64,000 nucleotides of DNA from Kribbella antiqua (GTDB lineage Bacteria > Actinomycetota > Actinomycetes > Propionibacteriales > Kribbellaceae), in assembly GCF_004345665.1 (NCBI RefSeq), contig NZ_SLWR01000004.1, positions 186,001 to 250,000 of the forward strand. The letters are read 5' to 3'. The notes beneath the pieces were generated by a model, which was not told the DNA's origin, searched no databases, and saw only the letters and a program-made list of their open reading frames with translations. Numbering within the stretch: position 1 is the stretch's first letter; the number at the start of each line of letters is the position of its first letter. A program made the translations under genes and the position numbers. Below, piece by piece: positions 54,101 through 63,523 of the stretch.

Positions 54101-55659
54101 CGGCGCGGTTCGCTCCTCGTGTCATTGCTGCTGGTCAACACGGGCGGAGAATCAGGTGGCCGGTGGCCAATCCGGGCAGCCCTCACCAGCCGCCGGGTCA
54201 GGTCGTGCTTCGGTTCGGTCATCACGGTCGCCGGTGGACCTTGCTCGATCACCCGACCGGCTTCGATCACCAGCACGTGGTCGGACACGGCCGCGACCAG
54301 GCCGAGATCGTGGCCGATCCAGACCAGCGCCGTACCGCGGTCCTTCAACTCGGTGAGCAGTTCGACGACGAGCGCCGTACCGTGATCGTCGAGGGCCGTG
54401 GTGATCTCGTCGCAGATCAGTACGTCGGGATGCGCGAGCACGGCCCGGGCGAGTGCGGCGCGTTGCAGCTCGCCGCCGGAGAGCCGGCTCGGCGGCCGGC
54501 CAGCCGTGATCGCGGAGACACCCAGCCTGGCGAGGGTCGCGACAGCCTCCGCGTCGGCTTCGGTGTGGCGCAGACCCCGCAGTCGTTGAGCTGTGCGGGC
54601 CACTTGCTGGTCGACCGGACGGCGTTCATCGAACGAGCCGCGGACTTCCTGCCAGACGTATTGGATCCGCCGGTTCTGCTCGAGCGACCGCTTCCGCAGT
54701 ACAGGCAGGGACTGGTCGTCGAGTAGCAGTCGGCCGGTGTAGCGCTCGTGCAGACCGGCCACGCAGCGAGCGAGCGTGGTCTTGCCGCTCCCGGACCGCC
54801 CGACGATGCCGATACAGTGACCGGGCCGTACGGCGAGATCGACCCCGTGCAGAATCGGATCCCGGCCGCGGGGGCGCAGCGACGCTGACAGGCTCATTGC
54901 CTTGAGCAACGGTTTGCCCGCGGCCGTGGTTCCCGCCGGGGCGAGCTCCGGCGCTACGGCAAGCACCTCAGGCCCGCCGGAATCGATCACTTGACCGGCC
55001 GACAGTACGACGACCTGGCTGGCGAGCGCGCGGACGAGGTCGAGGTCGTGGCTGAGCAGCAGGATGCCGAGGCCGCCGTCGGCGAGACCCTCCAGCTCAC
55101 TGACGAGCTGCAGGCGGGTGATCGAGTCGAGGCCGGTGCTCGGTTCGTCCAGCACCAGCACCTTCGGCCGGCACGTCAGCGCTTGCGCCATCGCGATCCG
55201 CTGCCGCTGCCCGCCGGAGAACTGATGCGGGAATCGCTTGAGCGTCTTCGGGTCACTCGGCAGCTGCGCCGCTCGCAGTGCTTCAACGACAACGTTCTCC
55301 GTCGGATGGTGCAGTCGCTCCAGTTCGCGCAGCGTCGCGCCGATCCGCCGCGCGGGATTGAGCGCGCTGCCCGGGTGCTGCGGCATATACGCCACGACCC
55401 GGCCTTTCACGCCGGCCGCGGCAGAGGTCGGCCCGTTGCGGTCGACAACCACTTGGCCGTCGACCTCGACTGTTCCGCCGAGACGCACACCGTTGCCGTG
55501 TTCACCCAACAGCGCCAGCGCCGACGTCGTCTTACCCGAGCCCGATGCACCGACCAGCGCCGTCACCTGCCCCGGCCACACATCGAAGCAAACGTTGTCT
55601 ACAAGGATCGATTCACCTGCTGTCGCAGCCAGCCGGATGACCTGAACGACGGGGTTCAT
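54097..55659 (-). CDS. ABC transporter ATPase with two nucleotide-binding domains (Dpp/Nik/Cnt type)
   Basis: 520 residues from ATG 55659; earlier frame lies in the permease gene. First half: GASGSGKTT, FSGGQRQR, VLVLDEPSTGLD. Second half: GRSGSGKTT, LSGGELQR, VLICDEITTALD. This DppD-DppF fusion powers import of peptides, nickel or metal-opine complexes. Overlaps the permease by 4 bases. Confidence 0.94.
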   Translation of the reverse strand: MNPVVQVIRLAATAGESILVDNVCFDVWPGQVTALVGASGSGKTTSALALLGEHGNGVRLGGTVEVDGQVVVDRNGPTSAAAGVKGRVVAYMPQHPGSALNPARRIGATLRELERLHHPTENVVVEALRAAQLPSDPKTLKRFPHQFSGGQRQRIAMAQALTCRPKVLVLDEPSTGLDSITRLQLVSELEGLADGGLGILLLSHDLDLVRALASQVVVLSAGQVIDSGGPEVLAVAPELAPAGTTAAGKPLLKAMSLSASLRPRGRDPILHGVDLAVRPGHCIGIVGRSGSGKTTLARCVAGLHERYTGRLLLDDQSLPVLRKRSLEQNRRIQYVWQEVRGSFDERRPVDQQVARTAQRLRGLRHTEADAEAVATLARLGVSAITAGRPPSRLSGGELQRAALARAVLAHPDVLICDEITTALDDHGTALVVELLTELKDRGTALVWIGHDLGLVAAVSDHVLVIEAGRVIEQGPPATVMTEPKHDLTRRLVRAARIGHRPPDSPPVLTSSNDTRSEPRR

Positions 55660-56480
55660 CGGGCCACCTCCACCAAGCGGCGGGAGCGGTGGACCAGGCG
55701 ATCCGCCAGCAGGTTGAAGCCCAGGGTGAACGACACCAGCATGAAGGCGGGCGCGAGTACCGCCCACGGTTGCAGCAGCAGCCCTTCACGGTTGCGAGAC
55801 ACGCTGACCGCCCAGTCCGGCGCGGTCGGGCTCAAGCCGAGACCGAGGAAGTTGACCGAGGCAACCAGGAAGACGGCGAGGGTGATCCGGGTACCGATAT
55901 CCGCGGCAACTGGTCCCAGCACCGCACGACCGACGTACCCGAGATGAATACCGAACCAGCTCTCGCGTTGCATCCGGAGCGCCTCGACGACCGGGCTGCT
56001 CGCCGCGTCGAGGGCAGCCGCCCGCACCAGTCGCGCGACCGTCGGGACGTTGACCATGGCAACGGCGAAGGTGATTGCGAGCGCCGATGCGCGCCAGCCG
56101 ACGGCGACCACGCTGATCACGAGGAGAGAAGGCAGCGGGAGCAGTACGTCAAGCGGACGGATCAAAGCTTCGTCGAGCCAGCGGTGCCGAGTCGACGCTG
56201 CCGTCAGTCCAATGAGACCGCCGACGATGTAGGCGATCAGCACCGCGCCAAAGGCCATCCCCAGCGCCGTCCGACCGCCGCTCAGCAATAGCTGCAGCAC
56301 GTCCCGCCCGAGCCCGTCCGTCCCGAGTACACCTTGGGAGGAGTAGGGGAGGCCGGGGGCGGCTTCAAGGTGGACGAAGGGGCCGAAGACGGCGACCAGG
56401 AGCGGGACGACGACGAGTACGGCCGAGACAGCGAGCGGCAGACGCGCGACTGAACCCGCCAAAGGCAAGCGGGCCTTCAT
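55656..56480 (-). CDS. ABC permease (DppC/NikC/CntC type)
   Basis: 274 residues from ATG 56480, which overlaps the preceding permease stop. Six membrane segments and the EAA-type loop (EALRMQRESWFGIHLGYVGR). N-terminal TDGLGRDVLQLLLSGGRTAL is typical of DppC. A longer open frame covering the upstream permease in another frame is a shadow. Confidence 0.93.
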   Translation of the reverse strand: MKARLPLAGSVARLPLAVSAVLVVVPLLVAVFGPFVHLEAAPGLPYSSQGVLGTDGLGRDVLQLLLSGGRTALGMAFGAVLIAYIVGGLIGLTAASTRHRWLDEALIRPLDVLLPLPSLLVISVVAVGWRASALAITFAVAMVNVPTVARLVRAAALDAASSPVVEALRMQRESWFGIHLGYVGRAVLGPVAADIGTRITLAVFLVASVNFLGLGLSPTAPDWAVSVSRNREGLLLQPWAVLAPAFMLVSFTLGFNLLADRLVHRSRRLVEVAR

Positions 56481-57415
56481 CGGAGGAGCTCCGTCCGCGG
56501 GACCAGGCGGTTGCAGACCAGGTCGGCGGCGAGGTTGATCACCAACGCCGCGACCGCGAGTACCAGCGTCAGCCCTTGCACGACCGGCACATCCCGCGTC
56601 TCCACCCCGTCGACGAGCGCCGTCGCGAAGCCCGGAATCGCGAAGATCGCCTCCACCACCAGGACCCCACCGAGCAACGTGTCCCCGGTCCGCGCCAACT
56701 CCTGCACCCCAGGCACCGCCGCGTTCGGCAACACATGCCTGAGCAACAGCTGCCGCCGCGGAACGCCAAGTCGCCGAGCCTGTACTACGTACTCCGCCTG
56801 CAGCGCGCTGATCGTGCCGGCCCGGACCTGGCGGGACAGGAGACAGACCGTGCGGCCGAAGAGAACCGCGACCGGCAAGATCAGGAGGGCCGGGCTCGCC
56901 AGCAGATCGCCGCCGACCCAGGTCGCCGGTAGCCAGCCCAGCTTCAACGAGAAGACGGCTACCAGGAGAACCGCGATCACGAAGTCGGGGATCGCCGACA
57001 AAGCCAGGGTGACCGAGGTGATTGCTCGATCGAGTCGGCCGTTCTCGCGGGTGCCCATCACGATGCCGAGAACGACGGCGAGCGGCACGACCACCGCCAG
57101 AGTCGCCAAGGTGAGGACCAGCGTCGCGCCGACCGAATGTCTGATGATGTCTGCCACCGGGCCCCCGCTGATCAGCGACGTCCCGAGATCGCCGGTGAGC
57201 ACATTGCCGAACCAATGACCGAAGCGTTCGAGGGCCGGCTGGTCGAGACCGAGTTGCGTCCGCATCCGGGAGATCCGCTCCGGTGTCAGCGTCTCCGTGA
57301 ACCGCATCTCCGCCGCATCACCCGGCAACAGAGCCGTGAGGACGAAGACAAGAACCGACAGTACGGCGAGCTGGACGAGGGCAAGGGCGGCCCGTTGTGC
57401 GGCGTACGACCGCAT
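56477..57415 (-). CDS. ABC permease (DppB/NikB/CntB type)
   Basis: 312 residues. MRSYAAQRAALALVQLAVLS start, six membrane segments, loop EYVVQARRLGVPRRQLLLRH. Pairs with the DppC-type permease. Start directly abuts the binding-protein stop (ATG at 57415, stop at 57416). Confidence 0.94.
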   Translation of the reverse strand: MRSYAAQRAALALVQLAVLSVLVFVLTALLPGDAAEMRFTETLTPERISRMRTQLGLDQPALERFGHWFGNVLTGDLGTSLISGGPVADIIRHSVGATLVLTLATLAVVVPLAVVLGIVMGTRENGRLDRAITSVTLALSAIPDFVIAVLLVAVFSLKLGWLPATWVGGDLLASPALLILPVAVLFGRTVCLLSRQVRAGTISALQAEYVVQARRLGVPRRQLLLRHVLPNAAVPGVQELARTGDTLLGGVLVVEAIFAIPGFATALVDGVETRDVPVVQGLTLVLAVAALVINLAADLVCNRLVPRTELLR

Positions 57416-58948
57416 TCAGGCCAGCCACACCTTGTCGAACCGGCCGGAGTCCAGCGTGTTCGGCGGCACCGCGGCAACGCCCTGCACCTTGGCCGACACC
57501 GCGACCAGGTAGTCCGGATGCCCCCACGCGATGATGCCGCCGTCGTCGCGAAGCGTTTGCTGGAGTTCACCGTACTTCGTGGATCGCGCGGTCTCGTCAG
57601 TCAGCACCTGGGCGGCTGCGAACCCGGAGTCGAAGGCGGGCCGACGCCAGTGGGTAACGTTGAACGGCGACTTGGTCAGCAGCCGATCGGTGATGTACTG
57701 CGGGATCGGCATCGCGCCGGACCGATGGTTGCCGATGGCACCTTTGGTGAGCAGATCCTTCGCGTAAGTCTGTGAGCTGCCGGTGGTCACCTTCAGCTTG
57801 ACCCCGGCTTCCGCGACCTGCTCGGCGAACAACGTCGCAGCCTCGACGAATCCGGCCGAGGCGTCCGCGGTGAGGAACTCGATCTCCTGGTTCAGCACGC
57901 CGGCCTTCTTCAGCAAGGCCTTGGCTTCCTCGACATTCCGCTCACGCTGCGGCAGGTCGGCCGGGTAGTACTGATAGCCCTTGCCGAACAGATCGTTGCC
58001 GACGGCACCACGACCGGCGAGCACCACATCGACCAGCCGTTGCCGGTCGGCGAGCAGCTTGAACGCCATCCGGACGTCCGGGTTGTCGAACGGCGGCCGG
58101 TCGACCTTCATCACGAACGCCTGCATCGTGCTCGCCTTGGCGGCGACGATCCGCACCGTCTTCCCGGCTTCCGCCGTACGCGCGAAGGTCGCGGTCATGT
58201 CGTTCGCGTACTCCGCCTGACCACCCTGTACGGCGTTCGCGCGAGCCTCGGACTCGGCCGACAGGATGTGGAGCTCCTCGATCCGCGCCGGCTCGTCCCA
58301 GTAGTCGTCGTACCGGCTGGCCACGAGAGAGCGACCGGCGTCGAACGAGACGAACCGGAACGCCCCGGTGCCGATCGGCTTGGTCGGGTCCTTGAACCCG
58401 TCGCGGACGATCTGCGTGCCGATTCCCGCAAGCAGAGCAGGGAATTCCGCGTTCGGCGCGGACAGGACGAGTTCGACCGTACGCGCGTCGATCGCCTTGC
58501 TGCGGCGAAGATCGAGCGTGGCGAGCGACGACTGGGCGACCCGCTCCGGTACGGCGGGATCGGCGATGCGGGCGAGGCTGTACAGGACGTCCTCGCTGGT
58601 GAGTTTCTTCCCGTCGTGGAAGGTCGCGTCCCGAAGGGTGAACCGCCAAGTTGTCGCCTGCGCGTCGTGTTCCCACTTCTCCGCCAGCCGCGGCACGGGC
58701 TTCAGGTCGGGGCCGAGCTCGACCAGCTTCTCGTACATCGCCTTGTGCCGCGCGATGTCGACGAAAAGGCTCTGGACGTGCGGATCGAGGACCTCTTTGG
58801 CGCCGCCGCCGGCATACACCGCGCGGAGCCGGCCGCCTTGTCGCGGTTGCGCGGCCGCCTCGCCGCCGGATCCGCACCCGGTCAGCGCCGCCAGCCCCGC
58901 TGCACCGGTCAACCCTAGGAAGCTTCGCCTGTTCAGAGCATCGGACAT
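57416..58948 (-). CDS. Extracellular solute-binding lipoprotein (family 5), Tat signal
   Basis: 510 residues from ATG 58948, with AAGGAAA upstream. A Tat lipoprotein signal: NRRSFLGLTGAAGLAALTGC (Cys 25 of the mature lipobox). Family 5 binding fold (RLAEKWEHDAQATTWRFTLR, ATFHDGKKLTSEDVLYSL, IGTGAFRFVSFDAGRSLVAS). Ligands of this family include peptides, nickel chelates and opine metallophores. First gene of the operon, behind a Zur-like promoter. Confidence 0.94.
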   Translation of the reverse strand: MSDALNRRSFLGLTGAAGLAALTGCGSGGEAAAQPRQGGRLRAVYAGGGAKEVLDPHVQSLFVDIARHKAMYEKLVELGPDLKPVPRLAEKWEHDAQATTWRFTLRDATFHDGKKLTSEDVLYSLARIADPAVPERVAQSSLATLDLRRSKAIDARTVELVLSAPNAEFPALLAGIGTQIVRDGFKDPTKPIGTGAFRFVSFDAGRSLVASRYDDYWDEPARIEELHILSAESEARANAVQGGQAEYANDMTATFARTAEAGKTVRIVAAKASTMQAFVMKVDRPPFDNPDVRMAFKLLADRQRLVDVVLAGRGAVGNDLFGKGYQYYPADLPQRERNVEEAKALLKKAGVLNQEIEFLTADASAGFVEAATLFAEQVAEAGVKLKVTTGSSQTYAKDLLTKGAIGNHRSGAMPIPQYITDRLLTKSPFNVTHWRRPAFDSGFAAAQVLTDETARSTKYGELQQTLRDDGGIIAWGHPDYLVAVSAKVQGVAAVPPNTLDSGRFDKVWLA

Positions 58949-59011
58949 GCGCGTTTCCTTCACGGTAGAGGTCCTCCGGCGACGCCCACCACCCAGCGTC
59001 ACCGGCCATGA

Positions 59012-59040
59012 ATCCTGCCGGTAATGAAAATCGTTGTCAA
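59012..59040 (-). promoter_or_regulatory. Promoter with overlapping Zur-like box for the metallophore-type operon
   Basis: TTGACA (59040-59035), 17 bases, CAGGAT (59017-59012) on the minus strand. The box TGAAAATCGTTGTCA (plus strand, 59025-59039) matches the actinobacterial Zur pattern TGAAAATCATTTTCA at 13 of 15 positions and covers most of the -35 element. The start codon of the binding-protein gene is 63 bases downstream of the -10. Apart from this promoter, the 293-base gap (58949-59241) holds no gene. Confidence 0.72.
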
Positions 59041-59241
59041 ATTCAGCGCGCATCCGAAGAAGACCAGATCATTCTTTCCGGCAGCGTCGCCCGCCGCTGG
59101 CCGTGACGGCGTGTCACCACCGTCTTACTCCCGGGTACCAGAAGTGATGACGCACACCAAAGACCCCGGACAGGCAGCCTGGCCGCCGCGGGACGTGGAG
59201 GTTGAACGCAGGCCGAGGTGGGCTCGGCTGCGGGGCGGGTT

Positions 59242-59727
59242 CTACTGGTCGCAGTCGGAGGTGGCGCAGGGGTCCGCGGGGATGCCGGCGGAGATGCGAC
59301 CCAGCAGGGCGTTGAGCTGGTCCTGTTCCTCGGGCGTCAGCTGGTCGAGGAAGTAGGTGCGGACGGCATCGACGTGGTCCGGCGCGGCGGCCTCGATGGC
59401 TTTGCGGCCGAGGTCGGTGAGACGAACCATCGAGCCGCGGGCGTCCGAGACGCACTCCTCGCGGCAGACCAGCCCGCGCTTCTCCATCCGGCTGACCTGA
59501 TGCGACAGCCGGCTGCGCTCCCAGCCGACTGACCGGCCCAGATCCCGCGTCCGCAGTACGCCGTTCTCCGCGACGGACAGCGGATGCAGCAGCGCATAGT
59601 CGGCGCCGGACAGCCCGGCATTGCCGATCAAGCGCGCCTCGAGGGCACGCATCAGCTCGCGGTAAGCGTCCCGGTACGCCTGCCAGAGCGCCGCCTCGCG
59701 CGCGTCCAGCCACCGCGGATCCGTCAT
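59242..59727 (-). CDS. MarR-family transcriptional regulator
   Basis: 161 residues. Winged helix: LRTRDLGRSVGWERSRLSHQ, then SRMEKRGLVCREECVSDARG and a wing ending VRLTDLGRKAI. A C-terminal CATSDCDQ with two Cys is unusual and might respond to redox or metal. It lies 47 bases after copD in the same direction. Confidence 0.92.
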   Translation of the reverse strand: MTDPRWLDAREAALWQAYRDAYRELMRALEARLIGNAGLSGADYALLHPLSVAENGVLRTRDLGRSVGWERSRLSHQVSRMEKRGLVCREECVSDARGSMVRLTDLGRKAIEAAAPDHVDAVRTYFLDQLTPEEQDQLNALLGRISAGIPADPCATSDCDQ

Positions 59728-59774
59728 CCACCCATCGTACGGCCTTGTGTTGACATATCACCAAGTACGAACGG

Positions 59775-60761
59775 TCAGGGCGTGCGCGACAGGGCAACGG
59801 CCAGTCCGACGGTCGCTGCCATGACCAGCAGCTCGACCACCGCCAGTCGCCGGAACGCCGCTGGATCGCCCGCCGCCAGGTCAGGAAGCGTCGTACGGCG
59901 ATGCCACCAGCCGACGGTCACCAGGATGGCGAATGCCACGCTCTTGGCGAACACCAGAGCGCCGTACCCGCTCGTGACCCATTGGGTGATCAGGCCCCAG
60001 CCGTCCTCGCGTCCGCCGAGGTGGATCTCCGCGGTCAGCAGACCGGTGATGCCCATCGCGATCGCGCACACCAGGGCGAGCCGGCTGAACCGCTCGACCG
60101 CCTCGCCTTCGCGCGCGTAGCGCAGTACGCCGCCCAGCCCGCCGATCCAGGCGGTTGCCGCGAAGACATGCACGACGAGGGAGCTGGTCGCGAGGACCGA
60201 CCAGATGTTCGTACGCTCGATCGCGCCATGGCCGGTCAACAACGGCCCGGTCAGCGCCGCCGCCGTGAGTACCAACGCGAACCGCGCGCCGCGGAGAGTC
60301 CGGCATCCACTGAGCACCATGGCGAGAAGAGCCGTGAGTACGACGGCAACCGCCAGCGCCCTGACCTGGTTGAGCTCACCCGCCGCGGACGCATGCTCGC
60401 CGAGGTGACTCAGCGGAATCCCCAGAATCACCGCGGCCGACGTCACCAGCCCGCCGATGCTCGCCACCGCCCAGATACCGGCGGCAACAGCCGCGTCCTG
60501 GCACGCCCGCAACGCCCGCGTCTCCACCCTCCCGTCGGTTGCGGGCAGCAACAGTACGACGGTCAGCACAGCTCCACCAGTGACGATTGCTGCGGCGTCG
60601 GCAACAAAGCGCAGTACCGGAACCGCCCAAGACAAAGGCAATCCGGCACCGATGAGCCCCGCAGGTGGACGCGACGGTGCACCACCCGCGACGACCAAGG
60701 CAACGACCATCACGGCGATGCCGGCGGCAACCAAGCTGCCGCTCAGCACCTTCGAGTTCAC
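59775..60761 (-). CDS. copD: CopD-domain copper resistance/uptake membrane protein
   Basis: 328 residues from GTG 60761, overlapping the copC stop by 4 bases. Eight or more membrane segments with the CopD domain (SSLVVHVFAATAWIGGLGGV, LVFAKSVAFAILVTVGWWHR) holding conserved His residues. Probably works with CopC in copper handling at the cell surface. Confidence 0.92.
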   Translation of the reverse strand: MNSKVLSGSLVAAGIAVMVVALVVAGGAPSRPPAGLIGAGLPLSWAVPVLRFVADAAAIVTGGAVLTVVLLLPATDGRVETRALRACQDAAVAAGIWAVASIGGLVTSAAVILGIPLSHLGEHASAAGELNQVRALAVAVVLTALLAMVLSGCRTLRGARFALVLTAAALTGPLLTGHGAIERTNIWSVLATSSLVVHVFAATAWIGGLGGVLRYAREGEAVERFSRLALVCAIAMGITGLLTAEIHLGGREDGWGLITQWVTSGYGALVFAKSVAFAILVTVGWWHRRTTLPDLAAGDPAAFRRLAVVELLVMAATVGLAVALSRTP

Positions 60762-61264
60762 GACGCCGGCCGACGGCGGACGATGACGACGGCCAGGGCG
60801 ACGACGACGAGCATGACCAGGCACATGGCGACGATGGTGACCGTGTTCGAGTCGTCCTTCGTGGCCGGCGACGACCCCGCTGGTTCGGTCGCGGGGTGGC
60901 CGGCGTGGGTGACGGTGAAGGAGCCGCTGACGGTGACGGGATGGCCGTCGGCAGAGACGACGCGAGCGTCGACCAGGTATTTGCCGGCCTCAACCATCGC
61001 GCCGACCGGCTGGGTCACCTTGTTGTCGATCACCTGCACGTCACCGGTCGCGACGTCCTTGCCGCTGGGCGACCTCACCGCGACCTGCGTGCCGTTGCTG
61101 CCGACCGGTTCGTTAAAGGTCAGCACCACCTGCGTCGGCGGCGCGGCCATGGACGAACCGTCGGCGGGCGTCATCGACTCGAGTTTGGCGTGCGCCGCCG
61201 CCACCCCGGTGGAGACCACCAGAGCGAGCAGCGACGCCACCAGCAACGCAATCAACCGGCGCAC
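60758..61264 (-). CDS. copC: CopC-domain copper-binding protein
   Basis: 168 residues. Signal peptide to about A24, mature end at the HAKLESMTPADGSSMAAPPT motif with the copper-ligand His directly after the signal cut (AAAHAKL), a beta-barrel, then a C-terminal membrane anchor (TVTIVAMCLVMLVVVALAVV). DGHPVTVSG carries a second His ligand. Two bases from the YcnI gene stop. Confidence 0.94.
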   Translation of the reverse strand: MRRLIALLVASLLALVVSTGVAAAHAKLESMTPADGSSMAAPPTQVVLTFNEPVGSNGTQVAVRSPSGKDVATGDVQVIDNKVTQPVGAMVEAGKYLVDARVVSADGHPVTVSGSFTVTHAGHPATEPAGSSPATKDDSNTVTIVAMCLVMLVVVALAVVIVRRRPAS

Positions 61265-61266
61265 GA

Positions 61267-61968
61267 CTACGACTGTGCCTTCCCGGACTCCGAGGTACCA
61301 GCCCCGACCGGCTTGCGAGAGCGCAACCCGAGACCCAGACCGATCAGCCCGAGCAGCAGGCCGGCGCCACCGAGGCCGCGGGCCAGTGGATCAGAGGAGT
61401 CCTCCGACGAAGACGGCGAGGATGACGCGGCGACCGGAGTCACCGCGGCCGCCAACTTCAAGGCAGGCGCGGGGTGTTCCGCTTCGGAGCCGTCCACCCA
61501 CTGCACGACCTCGCCGTCACTGTAGGTCTGCACAGCCGGGAAGCTCAGCGAATCGACGCCCTCGGGCAGCCGGCCCACCGACAGGGCGAACTCGTCGAAG
61601 TCGTTCGCGGGCACACCTGCCCCGGTCGCGGTCCAGGTGACGGTGGTGATCGCCTGCGACAGCGTGACGTCGCCGACCTTCACCGGCGCGGCCAGCTTCT
61701 CGGTCGTCTTCACCACCTTCCACCCGTCCTTCACCTGCGCACCGACATGCGCGAACGGGTGGTCCTTGGGGAGCGATACAACAAGCTTGGTGGTACTCGC
61801 GGTGTCGGACTCGGTCGGGACCCGGAACACCAGCTTGGCGTACCCGCCGGGCTTGGCGTCCGGCGACGACACCGTGACATGAGCCGACGCCGAGGTGGCG
61901 GCACCGGCCAGGACGAGCGTGGACGCGGCAGCGATCGCGCCGGCACGCAGGACAAATCTCGAAAGCAT
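61267..61968 (-). CDS. YcnI-like (DUF1775) exported protein
   Basis: 233 residues from ATG 61968 (AAGG upstream). Signal peptide ending at ASAHVTV, so the mature protein begins with His, a copper-site residue in YcnI. DUF1775 domain, then a Ser-rich spacer and a C-terminal membrane segment (LGGAGLLLGLIGLGLGLRSR). First gene of the YcnI-CopC-CopD operon. Confidence 0.93.
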   Translation of the reverse strand: MLSRFVLRAGAIAAASTLVLAGAATSASAHVTVSSPDAKPGGYAKLVFRVPTESDTASTTKLVVSLPKDHPFAHVGAQVKDGWKVVKTTEKLAAPVKVGDVTLSQAITTVTWTATGAGVPANDFDEFALSVGRLPEGVDSLSFPAVQTYSDGEVVQWVDGSEAEHPAPALKLAAAVTPVAASSSPSSSEDSSDPLARGLGGAGLLLGLIGLGLGLRSRKPVGAGTSESGKAQS

Positions 61969-62021
61969 GAAAAGACCTTTCGCGGTCACACACAATCACC
62001 CGACCGCGAAAGCGCGGCCGG

Positions 62022-62543
62022 TCAGGACGGAGCTGGGATCACGCGTGACAACGGCGGTCCGCGCCGGGAGACGTTGGAAGTGAGCCACCGCTGGACGAGT
62101 CGCGGTTCGACCGGTGCGGCGGCCAGTACGGCGACGTACCGTCGTACCGGAATCAAGACGGGAAGCTGCGGCAGGAGGCGCGCGAAGATCCGCAGCACGC
62201 GACAGACCCAGCGATGGGCCCGGCTGATCGCCAGGACGCCGGCGAGCAACGCCGCGAGGTGGGTCGCGGTCATGAACAGACTGCCCCGGATGCCCTGATG
62301 CACGTGATGCGATCCATCAAGGCTGACATGCACGAAGAACTGCACGCCGGCCAGCACAAGAGCGGACAGCAGCGGCTCGTCGGCGAGGTACTCCCCCAGC
62401 ACCCAGCAAACCGCCATCAGCGCGAGCAGCGGTGCGACCATCGCGAGAGGAACGGGTCCGCCACCGGCCAGGACATGGCCGACCACCGCGACCACGACGC
62501 TCAGCGCCGCGACCACGGACGTCGCACAGCCCTCCGCACGCAA
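62022..62543 (-). CDS. Hypothetical multi-pass membrane protein
   Basis: 173 residues. About four membrane segments (VVAALSVVVAVVGHVLAGGG, VAPLLALMAVCWVLGEYLAD, SALVLAGVQFFVHVSLDGSH) and a His pair cluster HHVHQG. Located 53 bases upstream of the YcnI gene in the same direction; likely part of the copper operon. No family name known to me. Confidence 0.8.
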   Translation of the reverse strand: MRAEGCATSVVAALSVVVAVVGHVLAGGGPVPLAMVAPLLALMAVCWVLGEYLADEPLLSALVLAGVQFFVHVSLDGSHHVHQGIRGSLFMTATHLAALLAGVLAISRAHRWVCRVLRIFARLLPQLPVLIPVRRYVAVLAAAPVEPRLVQRWLTSNVSRRGPPLSRVIPAPS

Positions 62544-62640
62544 ACCGGCTCCCCCATCTCGTTCCCGTCCACCCTAATGCGCCGCAGTGAAGCGCCGTAC
62601 GGCGTCCCGGAACGCTCAGTCGGCACCACGTCCTGACATC

Positions 62641-63492
62641 ATGACCGCCATGGATGTGCCGGTGCTGGAGATCGGGGGAAGCCACGTGACGGCGGCGGTG
62701 GTGTCGCCGGACGGCTGGGGCGTGACTGTGGTGGAACGGGCGAAGCTCGAGTCGCAGCAGGCGGCCGACGTCGTCCTCGGCCAGCTCGCCGCCGCGGCCC
62801 GGAAGTTGCCGTTGGCAAACAGCCTGGCCGTCGCGCTGCCTGGGCCGTTCGACTTCGCGACCGGCGTCGCCTGGTACCGCGGGCAAGGCAAGTTCGACAA
62901 CCTGTACGGACAGAACGTCGGTGAAAGCCTGCGTGACCTGCTGAACCTCGACCAGATCCTGTTCATGAACGACGCGGAGGCGTTCGCCGTCGGCGAGTGG
63001 ACCGCGGGCGAGGTGCGCGGGCTGGAGCGCTGCGCCGGCGTCACCATCGGAACCGGCATCGGTACGGCGTTCCTCGCCGACGGACTGGTGGTCCGCGACG
63101 GCGACACCGTCCCGCCCGGCGGTGAGTTGTATCGGACGTTCTACGACAGCTGGCCGCTGGAGGACAGCATCTCCGCTCGGGCGATCCTGCGCGCGTACTT
63201 CGCCTGGACCGGCAAGGAGGAGCTGGACATCGGAGTCAAGGAGGTGACCGAACGGGCCCGGGCGGGTGAGGTCGTGGCGCGTGACGTGCTGCTCACGGCG
63301 TTCGGCGTACTGGCCGCTGCGCTGACGCCGTGGCTGGAGCGGTTTGGCGTGACCAAGGTAGTGCTGGGTGGGTCGATCTCCGGCGCGTTCGACGTCGTCC
63401 GGGAGGTCTTCGCCTTCGACGTCGAGGCAACGCAGGACACCGAGCACTCGGCCCTGATCGGCGCCGCCGCCCACTATCTCCGCAGCACCTGA
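62641..63492 (+). CDS. ROK-family protein (sugar kinase-like)
   Basis: 283 residues; ATG 62641 or 62650. ROK features: LEIGGSHVTAAVVSPDGWGV, DAEAFAVGEWTAGE, TIGTGIGTAFLADGLVV, and LGGSISGAFDVVREVF. The usual zinc-binding CxCGxxGC motif of classical ROK proteins is not seen, so this is the atypical type. Possibly a glucose/N-acylhexosamine kinase. Confidence 0.86.
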   Translation: MTAMDVPVLEIGGSHVTAAVVSPDGWGVTVVERAKLESQQAADVVLGQLAAAARKLPLANSLAVALPGPFDFATGVAWYRGQGKFDNLYGQNVGESLRDLLNLDQILFMNDAEAFAVGEWTAGEVRGLERCAGVTIGTGIGTAFLADGLVVRDGDTVPPGGELYRTFYDSWPLEDSISARAILRAYFAWTGKEELDIGVKEVTERARAGEVVARDVLLTAFGVLAAALTPWLERFGVTKVVLGGSISGAFDVVREVFAFDVEATQDTEHSALIGAAAHYLRST

Positions 63493-63523
63493 ACTGTCGG
63501 TGGCCTTCGTTACGGTCGGCTGC

